Shown: in pieces, positions 1-9,021 of the stretch
How positions within the stretch are numbered: the stretch's first letter is position 1
How the letters are laid out: every line of letters begins with the position of its first letter
Assembly: GCF_020166435.1 (NCBI RefSeq)
Contig: NZ_JAINZP010000004.1
Span: 62,001 to 126,000 of the forward strand
Direction of reading: 5' to 3'
Length of the DNA stretch: 64,000 nt
Origin: Pectobacterium versatile
Lineage (GTDB): Bacteria > Pseudomonadota > Gammaproteobacteria > Enterobacterales > Enterobacteriaceae
Notes under the pieces: generated by a model
Told to the model about the DNA's origin: nothing
What the model saw: only the letters and a program-made list of their open reading frames with translations
The model's database searches: none
Position numbers and translations under genes: made by a program

Positions 1-1
1 A

Positions 2-517
2 AATGTCTTAGTCGGCCTTGGCTGGGATGCCCGCGCAACAGATGGTCAGGACTTTGACCTGGATGCTTCGGCATTCCTGTTAAATGTTAACGGCAAAGTG
101 CGTGGCGATACTGACTTCATTTTCTACAATAACCTGAAGTCTGCTGACGGCTCAGTGGCTCACACCGGCGATAACCGCACAGGCGCGGGCGATGGAGATG
201 ACGAGTCATTGAAAATTAAGTTAGATCTGATTCCAACTGAAGTGGACAAAATCGTTTTCGTTGTCACGATTCATGATGCACAAACACGTAACCAGAGTTT
301 TGGTCAGGTTTCCGGTGCGTTCATCCGCCTGGTAAACGATGACACTCAGACCGAAATCGCACGCTACGATCTGACTGAAGATGCTTCAACCGAAACCGCA
401 ATGCTGTTCGGTGAACTGTATCGCCATAATGCGGAGTGGAAATTCCGTGCAGTTGGTCAAGGCTATGCGGGTGGTTTGGCATCTGTTTGTTCACAGTACG
501 GTATCAACGCATCCTGA
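2..517 (+). CDS. terD: TerD-family tellurium resistance protein, 5' end cut by window
   Basis: A 172-codon fragment is open from the first bases of the window, so the start lies upstream. The protein is a TerD-domain (calcium-binding stress protein) member: it has GLGWDAR, then [14 protein letters not shown], a FYNN segment and [13 protein letters not shown], the acidic loop that binds calcium in this family. It ends in the conserved block [15 protein letters not shown]. Ter proteins are associated with tellurite, phage and colicin resistance and act at or near the inner membrane; the mechanism is not settled. The next gene is a close paralogue, which matches the terD-terE order of ter operons. 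TerD rather than another paralogue is inferred from that order. Confidence 0.9.
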   Translation, partial: NVLVGLGWDARATDGQDFDLDASAFLLNVNGKVRGDTDFIFYNNLKSADGSVAHTGDNRTGAGDGDDESLKIKLDLIPTEVDKIVFVVTIHDAQTRNQSFGQVSGAFIRLVNDDTQTEIARYDLTEDASTETAMLFGELYRHNAEWKFRAVGQGYAGGLASVCSQYGINAS

Positions 518-539
518 TAACCCTCACCTTGTTTCCCCT

Positions 540-561
540 CCGGGCAGCCTGAACTGCCCGG
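540..561 (+). other. Perfect 8-bp intercistronic hairpin between terD and terE
   Basis: CCGGGCAG and CTGCCCGG flank a six-base loop, centred between the terD stop and the terE ribosome binding site. No T tract follows, so it is more likely an mRNA stabiliser or processing signal that sets the TerD:TerE ratio than a full terminator. The structure is visible; its role is inferred. Confidence 0.55.
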
Positions 562-589
562 TAATCCAATCTAAAGCAGGAGCTATAAA

Positions 590-1165
590 ATGGCAGTTTC
601 TCTGGTAAAAGGCGGTAATGTATCCCTGACGAAAGAAGCACCAACCATGAATATCGCCATGGTCGGCCTGGGGTGGGACTCTCGTGTCACCGATGGGCAA
701 TCTTTCGATCTGGACGCCTCAGTATTTATGGTAGGTGAAGATGGCAAGGTACTGTCTGACGCTAATTTTATTTTCTTCAATAATAAACTGAGCCCATGCG
801 CCTCCGTTGAACACCAAGGTGACAACCGTACTGGAGAAGGTGACGGCGATGATGAGCAGGTGAAAATCCATCTGGCGAAGGTGCCGGCTGAAGTGAAAAA
901 GCTGGTATTTTCCGTGACTATTTACGATGCCGAAGGTCGTAAACAAAACTTCGGTATGGTCAGCAACAGCTTCATGCGCGTATATAACAATGATACGGGC
1001 ACTGAAATTGCTCGTTTCGATTTATCTGAAGATGCCTCCACCGAAACTGCCATGATTTTTGGCGAACTGTACCGTAACGGTACTGAGTGGAAATTCAAGG
1101 CCGTAGGTCAAGGTTTCGCGGGTGGGTTGTCCGCCCTTGCGTCCCAGCACGGCGTCAATATCTAA
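590..1165 (+). CDS. terE: TerE-family tellurium resistance protein
   Basis: The protein is 191 residues, the usual TerE length, and is preceded by the SD AGGAG. It is strongly similar to the upstream Ter[20 protein letters not shown] near residues 27-45, the acidic [13 protein letters not shown] loop, and the C-terminal [15 protein letters not shown]. The family fold is a beta-sandwich with calcium sites formed by the acidic loops. It is the last gene of the ter operon here and is followed by a terminator-like hairpin and a convergent gene. No TerF or other ter gene follows. TerD and TerE paralogues are hard to separate by sequence alone; position decides the name. Confidence 0.92.
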   Translation: MAVSLVKGGNVSLTKEAPTMNIAMVGLGWDSRVTDGQSFDLDASVFMVGEDGKVLSDANFIFFNNKLSPCASVEHQGDNRTGEGDGDDEQVKIHLAKVPAEVKKLVFSVTIYDAEGRKQNFGMVSNSFMRVYNNDTGTEIARFDLSEDASTETAMIFGELYRNGTEWKFKAVGQGFAGGLSALASQHGVNI

Positions 1166-1172
1166 TTGATAC

Positions 1173-1206
1173 TGGCTCCTCGGTTCAAACTGGGGAGCCA
1201 TTAATA
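1173..1206 (+). terminator. Terminator-like hairpin after terE
   Basis: TGGCTCC (1173-1179) pairs with GGAGCCA (1194-1200), followed by the T/A-rich TTAATATTT. It sits just after the terE stop and before the convergent HAD gene stop. The T tract is weak. Confidence 0.55.
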
Positions 1207-1207
1207 T

Positions 1208-1891
1208 TTAAGGATGTCCTTTAACGACACCCGATAGCAGCAACCGTTTTGCAAGCGGCTTGAGCCGCATCCAGTGCGGGTGAAAATGACGCCAGTGCGC
1301 ATCTTGAGCGGATGCTAATAGCTCGTAGTCGCCACGGGTATCGCCCCACGCGCGCAAATGATATTGGCTCAGCGGGCCATACACCCCTTCCAAGCGTTCT
1401 ACCTTATAAAGACATCGGCAGTTATGCCCGTTAATCTTCCCGGTCAGTACGCCATTTTTCACTTCAAGCTGCGTCCCAATCAGTTTGATACCGAGTCGAT
1501 CGGCAAAAGGACGTAACACGATCTCTGGCGATGCTGAACAGAGTGTCACTTCGGCCCCAGAATGGAGTTCTGCGGCAACGCCAAGTAAGCCTGACTTACG
1601 CATCAACGTATTCCACTTGCGGTTGCAGAAGGCCTCTGCTTTTTCCTGCATCCAGGAAACCTCGATACCCGTAAGAAAGGTGGCGATGAGCGCTTCTTTG
1701 AGTTCATCTCGCGTCAATTTGCGCTGTATACAACGCACAGAAGGCAACACTAGATGTATCACTCGGCGAGCAAACACACGCTTGCCGAAGGCGAAGCGTA
1801 AAAAAGGAATAAAACTGTCATGGTAGGTCAACGTTCCATCGAAGTCGAAGACCGATAGAACCTGACGAGCGTGATTAAACTCAATGCTCAT
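1208..1891 (-). CDS. HAD-IB superfamily phosphatase (SerB-like)
   Basis: The protein is 227 residues. Motif I is FDFDGTLTYHDSF near residues 15-27 (both catalytic Asp present), motif II Ser/Thr is in TLCSASPEI, and a late GDTRGDYELL is motif IV. This matches the HAD-IB group, which includes phosphoserine phosphatase-like and CicA-like enzymes; substrate unknown. Its start is 16 nt after the stop of the DeoR regulator gene on the same strand, so the two are probably co-transcribed. That makes it part of the acid-sugar island, where a phosphatase could relieve phosphorylated-intermediate stress. That role is inference. Confidence 0.8.
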   Translation of the reverse strand: MSIEFNHARQVLSVFDFDGTLTYHDSFIPFLRFAFGKRVFARRVIHLVLPSVRCIQRKLTRDELKEALIATFLTGIEVSWMQEKAEAFCNRKWNTLMRKSGLLGVAAELHSGAEVTLCSASPEIVLRPFADRLGIKLIGTQLEVKNGVLTGKINGHNCRCLYKVERLEGVYGPLSQYHLRAWGDTRGDYELLASAQDAHWRHFHPHWMRLKPLAKRLLLSGVVKGHP

Positions 1892-1907
1892 TGGTCAAAA
1901 AACTCCC

Positions 1908-2732
1908 CTATAAACCACCAACCAGCGTCAGATTAAACGTTTTGCCTTTCAGTTCCGTTTGCGCCTCGGGTGCTAACGCGCTGTCGGTGATGATATCGGT
2001 TAGTTCCGACAGGGGCGTGACGCAGAACAACGAATACGCACCGTATTTACTGCTGTCGGCCAGCAATATCCGGCGGCTGGCATTCGCACCGAGATCTTGT
2101 TTTATGCCCGCTTTCTCTTCCGTCGGCGTGGTAACGCCTTTGTCCAGACTCCACGAGTTGCAGCTGATAAACGCGATATCGGGGTAAATGCTGCGTAACA
2201 GACGGCGGCCGTGTTCGCCGATGCAGGACTGACTGCTATCATCAATACGTCCACCGATAATCGTCACTTCGATCTGCTTGAACTCAGACAGAAACAGCGC
2301 AATTTGCAAATCGGCAGTAATCACGCGCAGCGGCAAATGCGTCAGGTTTCGCGCCAGCTCCAGCATGGTCGTTCCCGCATCCAGCACCACCGCACTGCCT
2401 GGTTTAACCAGCGTCGCGGCATAGCGAGCTATCGCCTGCTTTTCTTGAAGGCTACGATGTAATTTCTCATTCGTGGTCGGCTGGGAAGGGATAAAACGAT
2501 TGAGCGTCACGCCGCCATGACTGCGGCTAATCACGCCCTGCTCATCCAGTTTGATCAAATCACGACGAATCGTCGCTGGGGAAGCGTCGATCACGGACAC
2601 CAGTTCATCTACCGTCACCAGATTATGGCTTTTCAGGTAATCCATAATCTGATCAAGACGGCTCTGCCCTTTTACTTTATCCCCGCTCATGCGGAAAGCA
2701 TCAGTTAATGTAGGATCCACGGCGATATCCAT
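1908..2732 (-). CDS. DeoR-family transcriptional regulator of the acid-sugar island
   Basis: The protein is 274 residues from the first ATG; a second in-frame ATG at 2690 would give 260, and neither has a strong SD. The N-terminal DeoR winged helix reads [20 protein letters not shown] then [17 protein letters not shown], with RSHGG after it. The C-terminal sugar-phosphate-sensing domain has [15 protein letters not shown] and the [14 protein letters not shown] segment. DeoR proteins of this type usually repress neighbouring catabolic genes and respond to a phosphorylated intermediate. It lies downstream of pdxA2 and dtnK on the same strand, separated by a truncated ERIC and a nested palindrome. 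It is likely to control the two divergent arms of the island. Confidence 0.85.
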   Translation of the reverse strand: MDIAVDPTLTDAFRMSGDKVKGQSRLDQIMDYLKSHNLVTVDELVSVIDASPATIRRDLIKLDEQGVISRSHGGVTLNRFIPSQPTTNEKLHRSLQEKQAIARYAATLVKPGSAVVLDAGTTMLELARNLTHLPLRVITADLQIALFLSEFKQIEVTIIGGRIDDSSQSCIGEHGRRLLRSIYPDIAFISCNSWSLDKGVTTPTEEKAGIKQDLGANASRRILLADSSKYGAYSLFCVTPLSELTDIITDSALAPEAQTELKGKTFNLTLVGGL

Positions 2733-2742
2733 CTTGCTGTCA

Positions 2743-2805
2743 TATACCCGTAATACTTCAAGCTGCTTGTGCGTTGGCTGCGCTACTCGAATTATTTGGG
2801 GTATA
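2743..2805 (-). repeat. Truncated ERIC element (63 bp)
   Basis: It runs from TATACCC to GGGTATA with the ERIC ends intact: on the minus strand CTCGAATTATT-type and CTTCAAG-type end segments match the two full ERIC copies at 10.3 and 10.9 kb. The central long stem (about 64 bp) is missing. It lies directly upstream of the DeoR gene start, so it will be in that gene's 5' leader. Confidence 0.8.
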
Positions 2806-2831
2806 AAGTTATTTTACATTGTTGGTTCTTG

Positions 2832-2884
2832 ATTGCAGGATACCAGAAACCTTCCCGAACGCGGGAAGGAAGATATCCTGCAAT
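2832..2884 (-). terminator. Nested perfect palindrome between pdxA2 and the DeoR gene
   Basis: The outer arms ATTGCAGGATA (2832-2842) and TATCCTGCAAT (2874-2884) enclose inner arms CCTTCCCG (2850-2857) and CGGGAAGG (2862-2869) with a four-base loop. The structure follows the pdxA2 stop on the minus strand. It could end or attenuate the dtnK-pdxA2 transcript before deoR, or protect its 3' end. There is no clear T run, so termination is inferred. Confidence 0.5.
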
Positions 2885-2936
2885 GTGCACTGTAGCTTAA
2901 AAAACCGTGCTATCAACCGTGATGGGTTACTGCCAA

Positions 2937-3917
2937 TCAGGCCAGTTGCATGGCGAGCTGGATAGAAATCGCCATACTTTCTGACTTCGCTTTCCCTGTC
3001 CAGGCAATATCAAACGCCGTGCCGTGGTCAGCAGACGTGCGGATGAACGGCAATCCGGCGGTGATATTCACCCCATCATAGAAGCCCAGCAGCTTAAGCG
3101 GAATGTGGCCCTGATCGTGATACATCGCCACCACCATGTCGTACTGGCCTTCATACGCCTGCAAATAGACGGTATCCGGGGGGCACGGGCCATAGACATC
3201 AATGCCTTTAGCTTTCATGGCTTCAACCGATGGCGACACGATGGTGATCTCTTCATCACCAAACAGACCATTCTCGCCCGCATGCGGGTTAACCCCGGCA
3301 ACGGCGATACGCGGGTGAGTAAAACCAACGCGCTTGAGGAAGACATCCGCCATCTCGATCACGGTTTCCACGCGATCGCGGTTCAGCGTATCCAGGAACT
3401 TACGCAGCGCGATGTGCGTTGAAACATGGATCACCTTCAACTTATCGGTATACAGCACCATCGCATAGTCGCGGCTGTTGGTCAGCTTCGCCAGCAGTTC
3501 GGTGTGACCCGGATAGAGGTGGCCTGCCGAGTGCAGCGCTTCTTTATTCAGCGGCGCGGTGGCAATCGCATGGACTTCACCCGCCATCGCCAGCGCGGTC
3601 GCTTTCTTAATGCAGCGGTAAGCTAAATCACCCGCCTGCGCCTGAACAAGACCCGGCTTCAGCGCCTGCGGATCTTCCAACGGCTCATCAATCATGTTGA
3701 TGACGCCCGGCGCGAAGACCGCGTCAGCCGGTTTATCAATAATTTTCAGCTCTACGGCTGGCACGATATTCAGTGCCAGAATACGTCGCATCGTCTGTAC
3801 GCAGCCCACCACCACGGCAGATGCGCCGGAAAGCTCGCCTTCGGCCAGCGATTTGATAATAATTTCCGGTCCAATCCCTGCCGGATCACCCATCGTTACC
3901 GCAATAATTTTACTCAC
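2937..3917 (-). CDS. pdxA2: 4-phospho-acid-sugar dehydrogenase, PdxA2 type (probable D-threonate 4-phosphate dehydrogenase)
   Basis: PdxA family; PdxA2 members oxidise and decarboxylate D-threonate 4-phosphate to dihydroxyacetone phosphate. The GTG at 3917 was chosen because GAGGAGAAGG lies just upstream and the protein then begins [18 protein letters not shown], the normal PdxA start (326 residues). Metal and active-site blocks are visible: [22 protein letters not shown] and [14 protein letters not shown]. The gene overlaps the stop of the kinase gene by 8 nt, so translation is coupled. True PdxA for vitamin B6 is normally in another context (surA-pdxA-rsmA), which supports the catabolic assignment. 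Substrate D-threonate rather than L-threonate or erythronate is inferred from pairing with this kinase without OtnC/LtnD-type genes. Confidence 0.85.
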   Translation of the reverse strand: MSKIIAVTMGDPAGIGPEIIIKSLAEGELSGASAVVVGCVQTMRRILALNIVPAVELKIIDKPADAVFAPGVINMIDEPLEDPQALKPGLVQAQAGDLAYRCIKKATALAMAGEVHAIATAPLNKEALHSAGHLYPGHTELLAKLTNSRDYAMVLYTDKLKVIHVSTHIALRKFLDTLNRDRVETVIEMADVFLKRVGFTHPRIAVAGVNPHAGENGLFGDEEITIVSPSVEAMKAKGIDVYGPCPPDTVYLQAYEGQYDMVVAMYHDQGHIPLKLLGFYDGVNITAGLPFIRTSADHGTAFDIAWTGKAKSESMAISIQLAMQLA

Positions 3918-5238
3918 TGACCTTCTCCTCAATAAAACGTAAAACGTCGAGCAAAGTAGTTTCGTTGCCAAAACCCCCCGCTTTAGTCATCACAGGGGTC
4001 GTGCCGACAACGCTGTTCAGCAGGTATCCCCAGGGCACACAGGATGCGATTTGCCCCTTAATCTGAAAGCCGGTCGCGCCCAGTGCGGTTGCCACGGCAA
4101 TCGCAATGTCACCACCGGATAAATACAGCCCACCCGGCAGACGCCGGTTAGCCCTGTCCGCCGTCAGGCTGTCTAGCGCCTGAACAATATTGCGCGTAAG
4201 TTCCCCCAGATAGTGGCTGATCGTTTCGCCAAGCTGCTGTCGGCTAAGCCCAAGCTGCTGGCACCGCGCGTCAATCTCGAAGCGCTGATTTTCGTTATGA
4301 CAGGTACGAATAATGCAGTGATTACCCTTCATCAGCGCCTTCACCGCGTCCTCACACTGAGATGCCATGACGGTGGACGAATCGGGTGAAAAGAGTGCGT
4401 TGATATCAATCTCAACCAGCGTGACATCGCTGCGCAGTCTGACGGCCGCAATCTGTTTTTGAGCGATATCGCTCATCGACCCGACGACAGCCAGCAGCGG
4501 CCTTTCGGTCTTACGCGTAAAATTCTGCGTATTCGCCAGCGCTTCGCTCAGGCCCGCCGAGCCAACCAGCAAGGGGCGAAATGGCAACGTTCTGGCGGCG
4601 TGAACGATATGAGTCAGATCGTCCTGCTCGTCGGTATCAAGAATAATCAGACGTACGCCCTCGTACGCCAACTGCTGCAAACGGTCGGCTAAATTGTCCT
4701 GACGGACGTCATCAAGGTGTATTTCCGCCACGGATAAAGCGGTTTGCTCTGCCAGACGAGCGGCGATAGACGCCGAAGCCACCGGTGTTTTTGGGTCGCT
4801 GGCAAATTCTGTATCGGTAAGCAGGCGCTCATTCACCCAGACTTCACCTTTGCGGGTCACGCGCCCCAGCGTCGGCGACGCGGCAGCAATCAGCGCGACG
4901 GGCACTCCTGCCGCAGACAGCGCAGCAGCCACTTCAACCCCCAGATTCCCACGTAGCGTCGAGTCAATCTTCTTAATAATCCAGCCTTGTCCGCCAGCAG
5001 CCTGCCAGGCTGTAACCGCTTCTGCGGTACGTTGAGACGCCACGTCGTCACGCGCCGCACGGCTATCGGTGTTGATCACCACCGCATCGCCCAGTAAATC
5101 CGCATGCAGTTTATTAACGTCAAATACGACGCTAACCCGCGCGCCATGCTGCGCCAGACCGACGCCCGCATCATTGGCACCCGTAAAGTCATCAGCGACT
5201 ACTAATACCTGTTCTGCTGATTGCTGCACGTTTGACAT
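3910..5238 (-). CDS. dtnK: Four-carbon acid sugar kinase, DUF1537 family (probable D-threonate kinase)
   Basis: The protein is 442 residues. The N-terminal domain has [20 protein letters not shown], the conserved acid-sugar-binding DDxTGA motif, followed by [13 protein letters not shown]. The C-terminal nucleotide-binding domain has [16 protein letters not shown] and VPWGYL. The DUF1537 family phosphorylates D-threonate, L-threonate, erythronate and related four-carbon acids at O4. Its stop lies within the first codons of pdxA2, and the pair is the known catabolic unit acid sugar to 4-phosphate to dihydroxyacetone phosphate. The start is 236 bp from the divergent alcohol dehydrogenase gene, across a region with a large palindrome and a CRP-like site. 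Confidence 0.85.
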   Translation of the reverse strand: MSNVQQSAEQVLVVADDFTGANDAGVGLAQHGARVSVVFDVNKLHADLLGDAVVINTDSRAARDDVASQRTAEAVTAWQAAGGQGWIIKKIDSTLRGNLGVEVAAALSAAGVPVALIAAASPTLGRVTRKGEVWVNERLLTDTEFASDPKTPVASASIAARLAEQTALSVAEIHLDDVRQDNLADRLQQLAYEGVRLIILDTDEQDDLTHIVHAARTLPFRPLLVGSAGLSEALANTQNFTRKTERPLLAVVGSMSDIAQKQIAAVRLRSDVTLVEIDINALFSPDSSTVMASQCEDAVKALMKGNHCIIRTCHNENQRFEIDARCQQLGLSRQQLGETISHYLGELTRNIVQALDSLTADRANRRLPGGLYLSGGDIAIAVATALGATGFQIKGQIASCVPWGYLLNSVVGTTPVMTKAGGFGNETTLLDVLRFIEEKVSE

Positions 5239-5274
5239 ACCTCATCCCCGGTTCATGATTACCTGATAATGATT

Positions 5275-5313
5275 ATATTGAATCACATTTGATTATATGT
5301 GAGCAATATCAAA
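5275..5313. promoter_or_regulatory. Palindromic operator region with CRP-like site between the two arms of the island
   Basis: An imperfect inverted repeat, ATATTG-aa-TCACAT (5275-5288) against ATGTGA-g-CAATAT (5297-5309), lies in the divergent intergenic region. Within it TGTGA-N6-TCAAA (5298-5313) matches the CRP consensus in 9 of 10 core positions. It could bind CRP, the DeoR regulator, or both. Seen: the symmetry; inferred: the binding proteins. Confidence 0.5.
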
Positions 5314-5357
5314 TTATTTAAAAGGAATTTCACCTATAAATTATCACCACGATGTGG

Positions 5358-5395
5358 CAAATGGCGTTTCTGCGTGATGAGAACCACGCCATTTG
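5358..5395. repeat. 10-bp inverted repeat in the 5' leader of the alcohol dehydrogenase gene
   Basis: CAAATGGCGT (5358-5367) and ACGCCATTTG (5386-5395) are perfect arms around an 18-base loop, 80 bp upstream of the gene start. It may be a leader hairpin or a second operator. Confidence 0.4.
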
Positions 5396-5474
5396 ACTGA
5401 AAGTAATCACCATCGCAACCATTATCATCATAGCGATAACGCTCTGGCGAAAGAGAAAAGGCAAGGTAATAAGC

Positions 5475-6611
5475 ATGAACATCAATAGCACTATCCTCAG
5501 CGGTTACCGGGTACTTCAGGACATTAGTCACCTGTTGGCAGGGAAACAGCACGTTTTATTTGTCACCGACAAAAACATCGTCGGGCTGCCTGACGTTCAG
5601 GCGCTGATCGCACAAGTTAAGCAAGCCGTTCCGCAGGTTCTGTTGGTTGATCATGTTCCTGCCGAACCAAGCCAGCACGACGTCGCCCAGATACTGAGCC
5701 AGCTCAATCAAATCCAAACCGATCTGGTCATCGGCGTAGGCGGCGGCAGCGTACTGGATGTTGCCAAACTGCTTTCCGTACTGTGCGCGGGCGATGACAC
5801 CGTCACGCTGGATAGCCTGTTGGCAGGAGAGAAACCGACTCGCCGCACCACATCCCTGCTTATCCCGACCACCGCAGGAACTGGCTCAGAAGCCACACCG
5901 AATGCCATTTTGGCGATCCCGGAAAAAGAGACCAAAGTCGGCATTATTACGCCGGTGATGCTGCCGGATTACGTTGCGCTGGTGCCGGAGCTGACCATCA
6001 GCATGCCGTCGCACATCGCCGCTTCAACCGGTATCGATGCACTCTGCCACCTGATCGAGTGCTTCACCTCGACGATCGCCAACCCAGTCAGCGACAACTA
6101 CGCGCTGATTGGCCTGAAAAAGCTGTTTGCCAACCTCGAAACCTCCGTGCGCGAGCCGAGCAATATGGAAGCCAAGCTGAACATGCTGTGGGCGTCCTAT
6201 TACGGCGGTGCCGCTATTGCCCACTCCGGTACGCATCTGGTTCACGCCATGTCTTACCCGCTGGGCGGCAAGTACCACATCCCACACGGTGTAGCGAACG
6301 CCATCCTGCTCGCCCCTTGCATGCGTTTCGTGCAGGACGCCGCACAGGACAAATTCGCGCAGGCGTATGACCTGCTGCCGGATGCCGATCTGACGCTCAG
6401 TACAGCGGAAAAAGCCCAGGCGCTGGTGACCTACTTCAGCGAATTGGTTAAACGACTCAATCTGCCTAACACCTTACAGCAGCTCGGTGTGGAAAAAGAC
6501 CACCTGCCGTACCTGGTTGATGCCGCGTTACAGGTTCAGCGCCTGATGAAAAACGTGCCGACACAGGTCAGCGCCGACGATGTCCGTGAGGTTTATCTGA
6601 CCCTGTTTTAA
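5475..6611 (+). CDS. Iron-containing alcohol dehydrogenase
   Basis: The protein is 378 residues, typical of the group III iron-dependent alcohol dehydrogenases. The NAD(P) loop is VIGVGGGSVLDVAKLL (near residue 87) and TTAGTGSEATPNAIL follows near residue 136. Metal ligands are expected in TGIDALCHLIECF and HAMSYPLGGKYHIPHG. It is the first gene of the plus-strand arm and is followed 68 nt later by a DapA-type aldolase. An obvious hypothesis is that it reduces the aldehyde released by that aldolase, or oxidises a hydroxy-acid entering the pathway. Neither direction nor substrate can be read from the sequence. Confidence 0.85.
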   Translation: MNINSTILSGYRVLQDISHLLAGKQHVLFVTDKNIVGLPDVQALIAQVKQAVPQVLLVDHVPAEPSQHDVAQILSQLNQIQTDLVIGVGGGSVLDVAKLLSVLCAGDDTVTLDSLLAGEKPTRRTTSLLIPTTAGTGSEATPNAILAIPEKETKVGIITPVMLPDYVALVPELTISMPSHIAASTGIDALCHLIECFTSTIANPVSDNYALIGLKKLFANLETSVREPSNMEAKLNMLWASYYGGAAIAHSGTHLVHAMSYPLGGKYHIPHGVANAILLAPCMRFVQDAAQDKFAQAYDLLPDADLTLSTAEKAQALVTYFSELVKRLNLPNTLQQLGVEKDHLPYLVDAALQVQRLMKNVPTQVSADDVREVYLTLF

Positions 6612-6679
6612 AACGCGCGGGTTTAGGTAGAACGATTTTAAATTTTCATCTTTTTGATTACGTGTCACGAGGAAGAACA

Positions 6680-7564
6680 ATGAGTAAAAATATTACCGGC
6701 GTATTAACTGCCATCGTCACGCCGTTTGATAACCAGGGCGAATTTAACCCCGCTGCCATGCGTCTTCAGGTTCAGCGCCAGATGCGCTACGGCAACGGTA
6801 TTTTCTGTAACGGCACCAACGGTGAGTTTTTCGTTCTGCACACCGATGAGAAAGTCGCCGTCACGGAAACCTGCGTTGATGAAGTTGCCGGAAAAGTGCC
6901 GGTTGTCGGCCACATCGGTGAAATCTCCACGCGGGAAACCATCAAGCTCGGCAAGCGCATCGCCGCGCTGGGTGTCGATGCCGTTTCGGTCATCACCCCG
7001 TATTTCATCCCACTCAAACAGGAAGAACTGATCGCCCACTACACCGCCGTCGCCGATGCGCTGACTGTGCCGGTGTTTCTCTACAACATTCCTGCACGCA
7101 CGGGGAATACGCTGGCACCGGAAACCGTCCGCACGCTGGCGGATCACCCGAACATCATCGGCATCAAAGACAGCGCAGGCAGCTATGAAAGCCTGAGCGG
7201 CTATGTGCAAGCGGTGAAAGGTGTACAGGGTTTTAACGTACTGAATGGCCCAGACTCGCTCATTCACCAGGGCTTTGTTGACGGCTGCTCCGCCTGTATT
7301 TCCGGGCTGGCTAACGTGGCACCGGAACCGATCAGCCAGATTTGGCACCGCTTCAACGCGGGTGACATCGAAGGCTCTCGTCAGGCACAAGAACAGGTTG
7401 CCGAGTTGCGTAAGACACTGTACGCCATCGCGTTCTCACCGGCTGTGGTGAAAAAAGCGCTGGCGATTATGGGTGAAGATGTCGGCGTCAGCCGCTATCC
7501 GATCCAGTTTTCCGCACAGGATGAAGACAACATCCGCAACATACTTAGTCAATTCTCGCAGTAA
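6680..7564 (+). CDS. Dihydrodipicolinate synthase/N-acetylneuraminate lyase family aldolase
   Basis: The ATG at 6680 follows AGGAAG and gives 294 residues, the family length. It is a class I aldolase barrel: FCNGTNGEF near residue 43 replaces the usual G-T-T/N-GE pyruvate-carboxylate motif, YNIPARTGN contains the catalytic Tyr, and GIKDSAGSYE contains the Schiff-base Lys. The family includes DapA, NanA, KDG aldolase and KdgD. True DapA is normally elsewhere and unlinked to transport genes, so a catabolic 2-keto-3-deoxy acid aldolase or dehydratase is more likely here. The gene sits between the alcohol dehydrogenase and the symporter. The neighbouring sialidase-like and NanQ-like genes hint at a sugar acid resembling sialate or another ulosonate. 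Confidence 0.85.
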   Translation: MSKNITGVLTAIVTPFDNQGEFNPAAMRLQVQRQMRYGNGIFCNGTNGEFFVLHTDEKVAVTETCVDEVAGKVPVVGHIGEISTRETIKLGKRIAALGVDAVSVITPYFIPLKQEELIAHYTAVADALTVPVFLYNIPARTGNTLAPETVRTLADHPNIIGIKDSAGSYESLSGYVQAVKGVQGFNVLNGPDSLIHQGFVDGCSACISGLANVAPEPISQIWHRFNAGDIEGSRQAQEQVAELRKTLYAIAFSPAVVKKALAIMGEDVGVSRYPIQFSAQDEDNIRNILSQFSQ

Positions 7565-7602
7565 CAGAGAAATATCAATTTCCACTTATAGGCCGAGAAG
7601 AT

Positions 7603-9018
7603 ATGAACCATTTTAACTTAACTGACACCCTCATAATCGTTGGGATGATTGTGTTTTATATCGCATTCACCTCATGGTTAACCTACAAGCTCCGCAGTAA
7701 ATCGAACACCGAATTCATGGAAGGCTCACGCGCGCTGCCGGCGTTTATCGTCGGTATCCTGCTGATGACCGAGTTCATCGGTGCCAAATCCACCATCGGT
7801 ACGGCGCAGTCTGCCTTTGAGAACGGCTTTGCCGCATCCTGGTCGGTGATTGGCGCCGCCATCGGTTTCCCGCTGTTTGGTATGATTCTGGTGAAGAAGA
7901 TTTATAACACCGGGAAAATCACCATCTCTGGCGCGATTGCCGAGAAATACGGTACCAGCACCAAGAACATCATTTCGATCATCATGATCTATGCGCTGTT
8001 GCTGGTTAACGTGGGCAACTACGTCAGCGGCGCGGCAGCGATTGCCACGGTGTTGAAAGTCTCCCTGCCTGTCGCCGCGTTGATTACCGCTGTCGTCAGT
8101 ACCTTCTACTACTATTTCGGTGGCTTGAAAGGGACGGCCTACATCACGCTGATCCACAGCGCCGTGAAATACGCTGGCGTAATGATCATCCTGTTCGTGG
8201 CATTGAAAATGACCGGCGGCTTCAAGCCAATGATCGAACAAATGCCGGATTACTACTGGACGTGGGACGGTAAACTCGGTGCCAGCACCATCTTCGCCTG
8301 GCTGATCGGGACCATCGGTTCTATCTTCTGTACGCAGTTCGTGATTCAGGCCATTTCATCAACGAAAGATGCCACCAGCGCCAAACGTGCCACCTGGGTT
8401 GCCTTCTTCTTCTGTATGCCGATTGCGCTTGCTATCGCGGTCATCGGTGTCGCGGCGAAGTTTGCTCACCCTGAAATCAACAGCCTGTACGCGATGCCAG
8501 TCTTCCTGCAAGACATGAACCCATGGCTCGCCGGCTTGGTCACCACGTCACTGGTCGCGTCTATCTTCATCAGCGTGAGTATGGTGGCACTGGCTATCGT
8601 TTCCCTGCTGATTAAGGACTTCTACGTTCCTTACTGGAAACCGACGCCAGAAAAAGAGATGAAAATGACCCGAATCCTGTCGCTTGTCGTAGGTTTCGCG
8701 CCGCTCGTCTTCGTTCTGTTCGTTCCTGAAATCCTGAAGCTGTCGTTCTTTACCCGTGCTATTCGCCTGTCGATTTCTGTGGTTGCGGTGATTGCGTTCT
8801 ATCTGCCGTTTTTCAACAGCGCACGCGGCGCAAACGCCAGCCTGATATCAGCCTGTGTCGTCACCTCCGTCTGGTATATTCTCGGCAACCCGTACGGCAT
8901 CGATAACATGTACATCGCGTTGGTTACCCCAGCTATCGTCATGCTGATCGATCGCATGATTCCGAACAAAGCGAACAAAATCAAAATCTCTCCAACTGAA
9001 AATAAATCAGGAGCCTGA
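7603..9018 (+). CDS. Sodium:solute symporter family permease
   Basis: The protein is 471 residues with about 13 hydrophobic segments, starting with a first helix near residues 8-28 (LIIVGMIVFYIAFTSWLTY). The SSS signature region LLMTEFIGAKSTIGTAQSAFENG is at about 53-75. The family imports sugars, sugar acids, sialic acid (NanT/SiaT-type) and proline with sodium. It lies between the aldolase and the sialidase-like gene, and the next gene starts 3 nt after its stop, so it is the uptake system of this arm. The C-terminus ends in a short charged tail. Substrate not identifiable; a sugar acid fits the context. Confidence 0.88.
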   Translation: MNHFNLTDTLIIVGMIVFYIAFTSWLTYKLRSKSNTEFMEGSRALPAFIVGILLMTEFIGAKSTIGTAQSAFENGFAASWSVIGAAIGFPLFGMILVKKIYNTGKITISGAIAEKYGTSTKNIISIIMIYALLLVNVGNYVSGAAAIATVLKVSLPVAALITAVVSTFYYYFGGLKGTAYITLIHSAVKYAGVMIILFVALKMTGGFKPMIEQMPDYYWTWDGKLGASTIFAWLIGTIGSIFCTQFVIQAISSTKDATSAKRATWVAFFFCMPIALAIAVIGVAAKFAHPEINSLYAMPVFLQDMNPWLAGLVTTSLVASIFISVSMVALAIVSLLIKDFYVPYWKPTPEKEMKMTRILSLVVGFAPLVFVLFVPEILKLSFFTRAIRLSISVVAVIAFYLPFFNSARGANASLISACVVTSVWYILGNPYGIDNMYIALVTPAIVMLIDRMIPNKANKIKISPTENKSGA

Positions 9019-9021
9019 GTC

